DNA from: CAVVZJ01 sp963752755
GTDB taxonomy: Bacteria; Planctomycetota; Planctomycetia; Isosphaerales; Isosphaeraceae
DNA length: 64,000 nt
Assembly (NCBI GenBank): GCA_963752755.1
Contig: CAVVZJ010000001.1
Coordinates: 2,418,001-2,482,000 of the forward strand
Reading direction: 5' to 3'
Shown here one piece after another: positions 61,060 through 64,000 of the stretch. Each line of letters starts with the position of its first letter. Position 1 is the stretch's first letter. Made by a program: the position numbers and the translations under genes. The notes beneath the pieces are model-generated. The model was not told the DNA's origin and did no database searches. It was given only the letters and a program-made list of their open reading frames with translations.

Positions 61060-62113
61060 ATGACGAACCAGAAGTGCCCCAGCGTCCTGATCTTATCGGC
61101 CTTGCTCCTGACGGGAATGATCGCGAAGGCCGACGAGCCGGAGCGTCATCGTCCTGAAGGATGGTCAGCAGGTCGTCGGCGAGGTGCTCGCCGAGAAGCC
61201 GAACGCCCTGTTCATCGATCTCGGCTTCGACGTTCTGAAGGTTCCCCGCGACCAGATCAGCGAGCGTCGCAAGCCCGACGAGGCCCCCGCGCCGGCGGCC
61301 CGCGATTACGGTTCCTCGCGACGTGGACCCCTCCGGTTTCTACAAGTCGGCCGAACTGAAGACCCGGCCGGTCAAGGATCTGGTACGCCAGTACGGCGAG
61401 GGTGTGATCTCGGTCGAGACCCCCTCGGGCCTGGGCTCGGGCTTCATCGTCAACGAGGACGGATACGCCATCACGAATAACCACGTCATCGAAGGCGAGA
61501 CCCGGATCGCGGTCGTGCTCTACCGGCAGTCCGCCGCCGGCCTGGAGCGCAAGCGGATCGACGATGTCGAGATCGTGGCGTCTGAACCCGTTCGTGGACC
61601 TGGCGCTGCTTGAAGATCCCGCCCCAGAAAGATTTGAAACTCCGGCCGGTGTACCTGGGTAGCCTCGACGACCTGAACGCCGGGGACGGTGTCTTCGCCG
61701 TGGGCAACCCCCTGGGTCTGGAGCGGAGCGTCTCGCAGGGCATCCTCAGCACCTTGAACCGGAACTTCGAGGGCCTGATCTACCTGCAAACCGACGCCGC
61801 CATCAACCCGGGGAATTCGGGCGGGCCGCTGTTCAATCTCCAGGGGGAAGTCATCGGGGTGACCAACATGGGCTTCCGGGGAACGGACAACCTGGGTTTC
61901 GCGATCCCGATCAATTACGTCAAGGACTTCCTCCGCAACCGGGACGCGTTCGCCTACGACAAGGACAACCCGAACACCGGCTACCGCTACCTCGACCCGC
62001 CTCGCCGCCGGCAATGCGGGATGCGCCGCCGCAAGGCCAGGCACAGAATCCGACGCCGATCGGACGAATCGCCCTCGGCCGGGGGACAGAACGGCACGGG
62101 TGGTGCGAAGTGA
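61060..62113 (+). CDS. HtrA-like trypsin-type serine protease, exported (frame-broken)
   Basis: A protein of about 350 residues. Signal 'CPSVLILSALLLTGMIAKADEP', a short N-terminal region 'VGEVLAEKPNALFIDLGFDVLKVPRDQI', then a chymotrypsin-fold protease: 'GLGSGFIVNEDGYAITNNHVIEG' with the His, 'NPFVDLALLKI' with the Asp, and 'QTDAAINPGNSGGPLFNLQGEVIGV' with the Ser; 'GFAIPINYVKDFL' closes the domain. No PDZ domain follows, so it is shorter than DegP. Breaks lie near 61145, 61320 and 61580. The C-terminal 50 residues are Arg-rich and read poorly, so the true end is uncertain. The start is ATG 61060 after 'gagaaagga'. Confidence 0.87.
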
Positions 62114-62253
62114 CTCCAATCCAAGGGAGGATCCCGGGCTAGGCCCCCGGACATGCCCCACGCGGCACCCCCCGCGTCGGGACGTTTCGGGGTCCGGAGC
62201 TGGGGTCCGATCGTCTTCTTTGTCGTCAGGGGATGCAGTTGAGGAGTCTATCG

Positions 62254-64000
62254 ATGCGAATCTCGTTGCGGTCGGCCGTGCTGCGCGGTCTGCCCTCGCC
62301 GGCCTGGTGCTGGCTCCGGTCGCGGCCCGTGCCGCCGAACCGGTCGAGAGGGCCCTGCCGCCCTCGACCATCGGCTTTCTCAAGATCGAGAACGCCGCCA
62401 AGTTACGCCAGGCGTTCTCCGAAAGTCAGGCCGGACAGCTCCTGGCCGACCCGGCCATGAAGCCGCTCAAGGAGCGGTTCGCTCAGATGCTCGAGCAGCC
62501 GAGCCAGCAGCTCAAGCAGGCCGTCGGGGTCACGATCCCCGAGCTGTTCGAGCTCCCCGAAGGCCAGGTCGCCTTCGCCGTGGTCGCCCGCGACAACAAG
62601 GAGATGCCCGTCTCCATCCTCCTGACCGCGGATGCCGGCGAGAACGCCGAGAAGATGTCCGAGGTGATGACCCGCGCCACCGAGGAGGCCGAGAAGTCCG
62701 GTAACGCCAAGGTTGCCACCGAGGACTTCCAGGGTACCCAGCTCCATATCATCCGCGGACCGAACGTCGAGGATCGGGACACCGGCCTGATCTGGGCCAA
62801 GCAAGGCTCGACCTTCTTCATCGGCTCCGACGTGCCCGCCCTGAAGGACCTGATCTCCCACGCCGAGGGCCGCGACCAGTCGCTCGCCTCCAGCGAACTC
62901 TATGGCGAGGTGCTCACCCGCGTCGGCAAGGATTCCCAGGTTCTCTGGTTTCTCGACATCTCCCAGGCGATCGCCCTGGGCACACAGGTCGCCTCCCAGA
63001 ACGGCGCCAACGGCGAGCAGATCGCCGCGCAGCTCCAGATCCTCGGCCTCAACAGCCTCAAGGCGCTCGGCGGCAGCTTCTCCTTCAGCGTCGGTAACTT
63101 CGACTCGGTCGGCAAGGTCTTCCTCTACTCCCCCGGCCCCTCGACCGGCCTGGTGAAGATCTTCCAGATGCCGGCCACGAACCTCAAGCCCCAGCCCTGG
63201 GTGCCCGCCGGCGCCGCCAGCTACCAGTCGGTCTCCTGGGACCTCGACGCCGCTTGGACCGCCATCAATGAGCTGGTCGATCAGTTCGCCCCCGGCGTCA
63301 TGGATCAGGTCTCCAAGGGTCTGGCCGGTCCCAACGGCGAAGGGCTCGACCTGAAGCGCGACGTCTTCGGTCCTCTCGGCGACCGGCTGACGATCATCAG
63401 CGACTTCAAGAAGCCGATCACCGACAAGAGCCAGCGGCTCCTGCTCGGCGTCGCTCTCGAAGACGCCAAGGCCTTCCAGACCACGCTCAACAAGATCTTC
63501 GACCTGGCCGGCGCCGCACCCAAGAAGCGCACCTTCCAGGGCAACACGATCTACGATTTCGACATCCCCGCTGAGTTTAGCCAGACCAGCGGCATTGCCG
63601 GCCCCATCAGCCTCACGATCGCCAAGGATACCCTGTTCGTCTCGAGCGAGCCGTCGCTGCTCGAGCAGGTTCTCCGACCCGGCGGCCCCGGACTGGCCGA
63701 CAGCCCCGAGTTCCAGCAGCTCAACCAGTTCTACCCGGCCGAGGCCAGCACCCTCTCCTACCAGAAGCCCGAGGAACAGGCCCGCGCCGCCTACAGCATG
63801 TTCAAGGGTGGCCAGCTCCAGGAAGCCCTCAAGCAGGCCGCGGCCAACGACCCGAACGCGCCCGACTTTGGCAAGCTGCTCGATCCGGACGTCCTCCCCG
63901 AGTTCGAGGTCTTCGAGAAGTACCTCGCGCCCGGAGGCGGCTACGGCGTCATGACTCAGGACGGTGTCCTGTTCACCCAGTTCACCATCCGCAAGAAGCA
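62254..64000 (+). CDS. Exported DUF3352-like protein, 3' end outside the window (frame break near start)
   Basis: At least 580 residues are present and the frame is open to the window edge. A signal peptide restored across a break near 62290 (MRISLRSAVLRG then LALAGLVLAPVAARAAEP) precedes 'LPPSTIGFLKIENAAKLRQAFSESQ', 'VTIPELFELPEGQVAFAVV', 'QGSTFFIGSD', 'WFLDISQAIALGTQVASQNG' and 'ISLTIAKDTLFVSSEPSLLEQVLRPGG'. This pattern matches DUF3352-type secreted proteins, common and uncharacterised in planctomycetes. The last residues 'GGGYGVMTQDGVLFTQFTIRKK' look close to the natural end. It follows the protease gene by 140 bases. Confidence 0.75.

Overview
The window is about 64 kb of high-GC bacterial DNA that reads as a planctomycete, most likely of the Gemmatales/Isosphaeraceae group. 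The evidence is the set of lineage-typical families: PSCyt1/DUF1549/DUF1553 cytochrome proteins paired with a DUF1501 protein, a PVC-type membrane-bound dehydrogenase with HEAT and c-type haem parts, secreted proteins with an N-terminal 'LExRxxMT' (LEPR-XLL-like) motif, a dockerin-type secreted protein, and a short protein beginning with the typical planctomycete 'RLRGLMILVAVVAAG' segment. The species is an inference.

Layout. 0-2.4 kb (minus): glycine-rich RRM protein, secreted Ig-like protein, CYTH-domain protein. 3.1-6.3 kb (plus): two tandem paralogous glycosyltransferases and lpxB. 6.33-6.99 kb: an ORF-less group II intron. 7-10.8 kb: LON-domain protein (minus), then nth, metF and queG (plus). 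10.8-15.9 kb (minus): dockerin protein, GT87-like mannosyltransferase and a large multipass membrane protein. 15.9-16.25 kb: a tRNA(CAU) gene split by a group I intron. 16.4-20.7 kb: acyl desaturase, zinc dehydrogenase, inositol-monophosphatase-like protein, CAP-domain protein and a small PSCyt1 protein. 20.9-28.3 kb (plus): ABC ATPase, S10 carboxypeptidase, PL10 pectate lyase, FG-GAP protein and ABC-2 permease. 28.2-29.9 kb (minus): glycosyltransferase-like protein and class IV aminotransferase.

30.2-39.7 kb (plus) is a MoxR/Bat-type operon: MoxR ATPase, DUF58 protein, a membrane protein in the BatD position, two VWA proteins, a TPR-like protein and a secreted, membrane-anchored helical protein of about 1,275 residues. 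40-44.2 kb (plus): PSCyt1-DUF1549-DUF1553 and DUF1501 pair, flanked by two related hairpins. 44.4-49.5 kb (minus): hybrid histidine kinase, methyltransferase and ApbE. 49.6-53.1 kb (plus): formylglycine-generating-enzyme-like protein, Gfo/Idh/MocA oxidoreductase and ThuA-like protein. 53.1-57.6 kb (minus): nitrilase family, small coiled-coil protein and PVC dehydrogenase. 57.8-64 kb (plus): membrane protein, secreted beta-propeller-like protein, HtrA-like protease and a DUF3352-like protein that runs off the end.

Two points matter for using this annotation. First, over forty reading-frame breaks interrupt otherwise intact, conserved genes. Where the lost frame can be reconstructed they look like single-base insertions or deletions, so sequencing or assembly error is more likely than pseudogenes; I give such genes one span and list the breaks. 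Second, the most interesting signals are non-coding: the split tRNA, the ORF-less group II intron, and a repeated promoter-leader element upstream of three unrelated genes.
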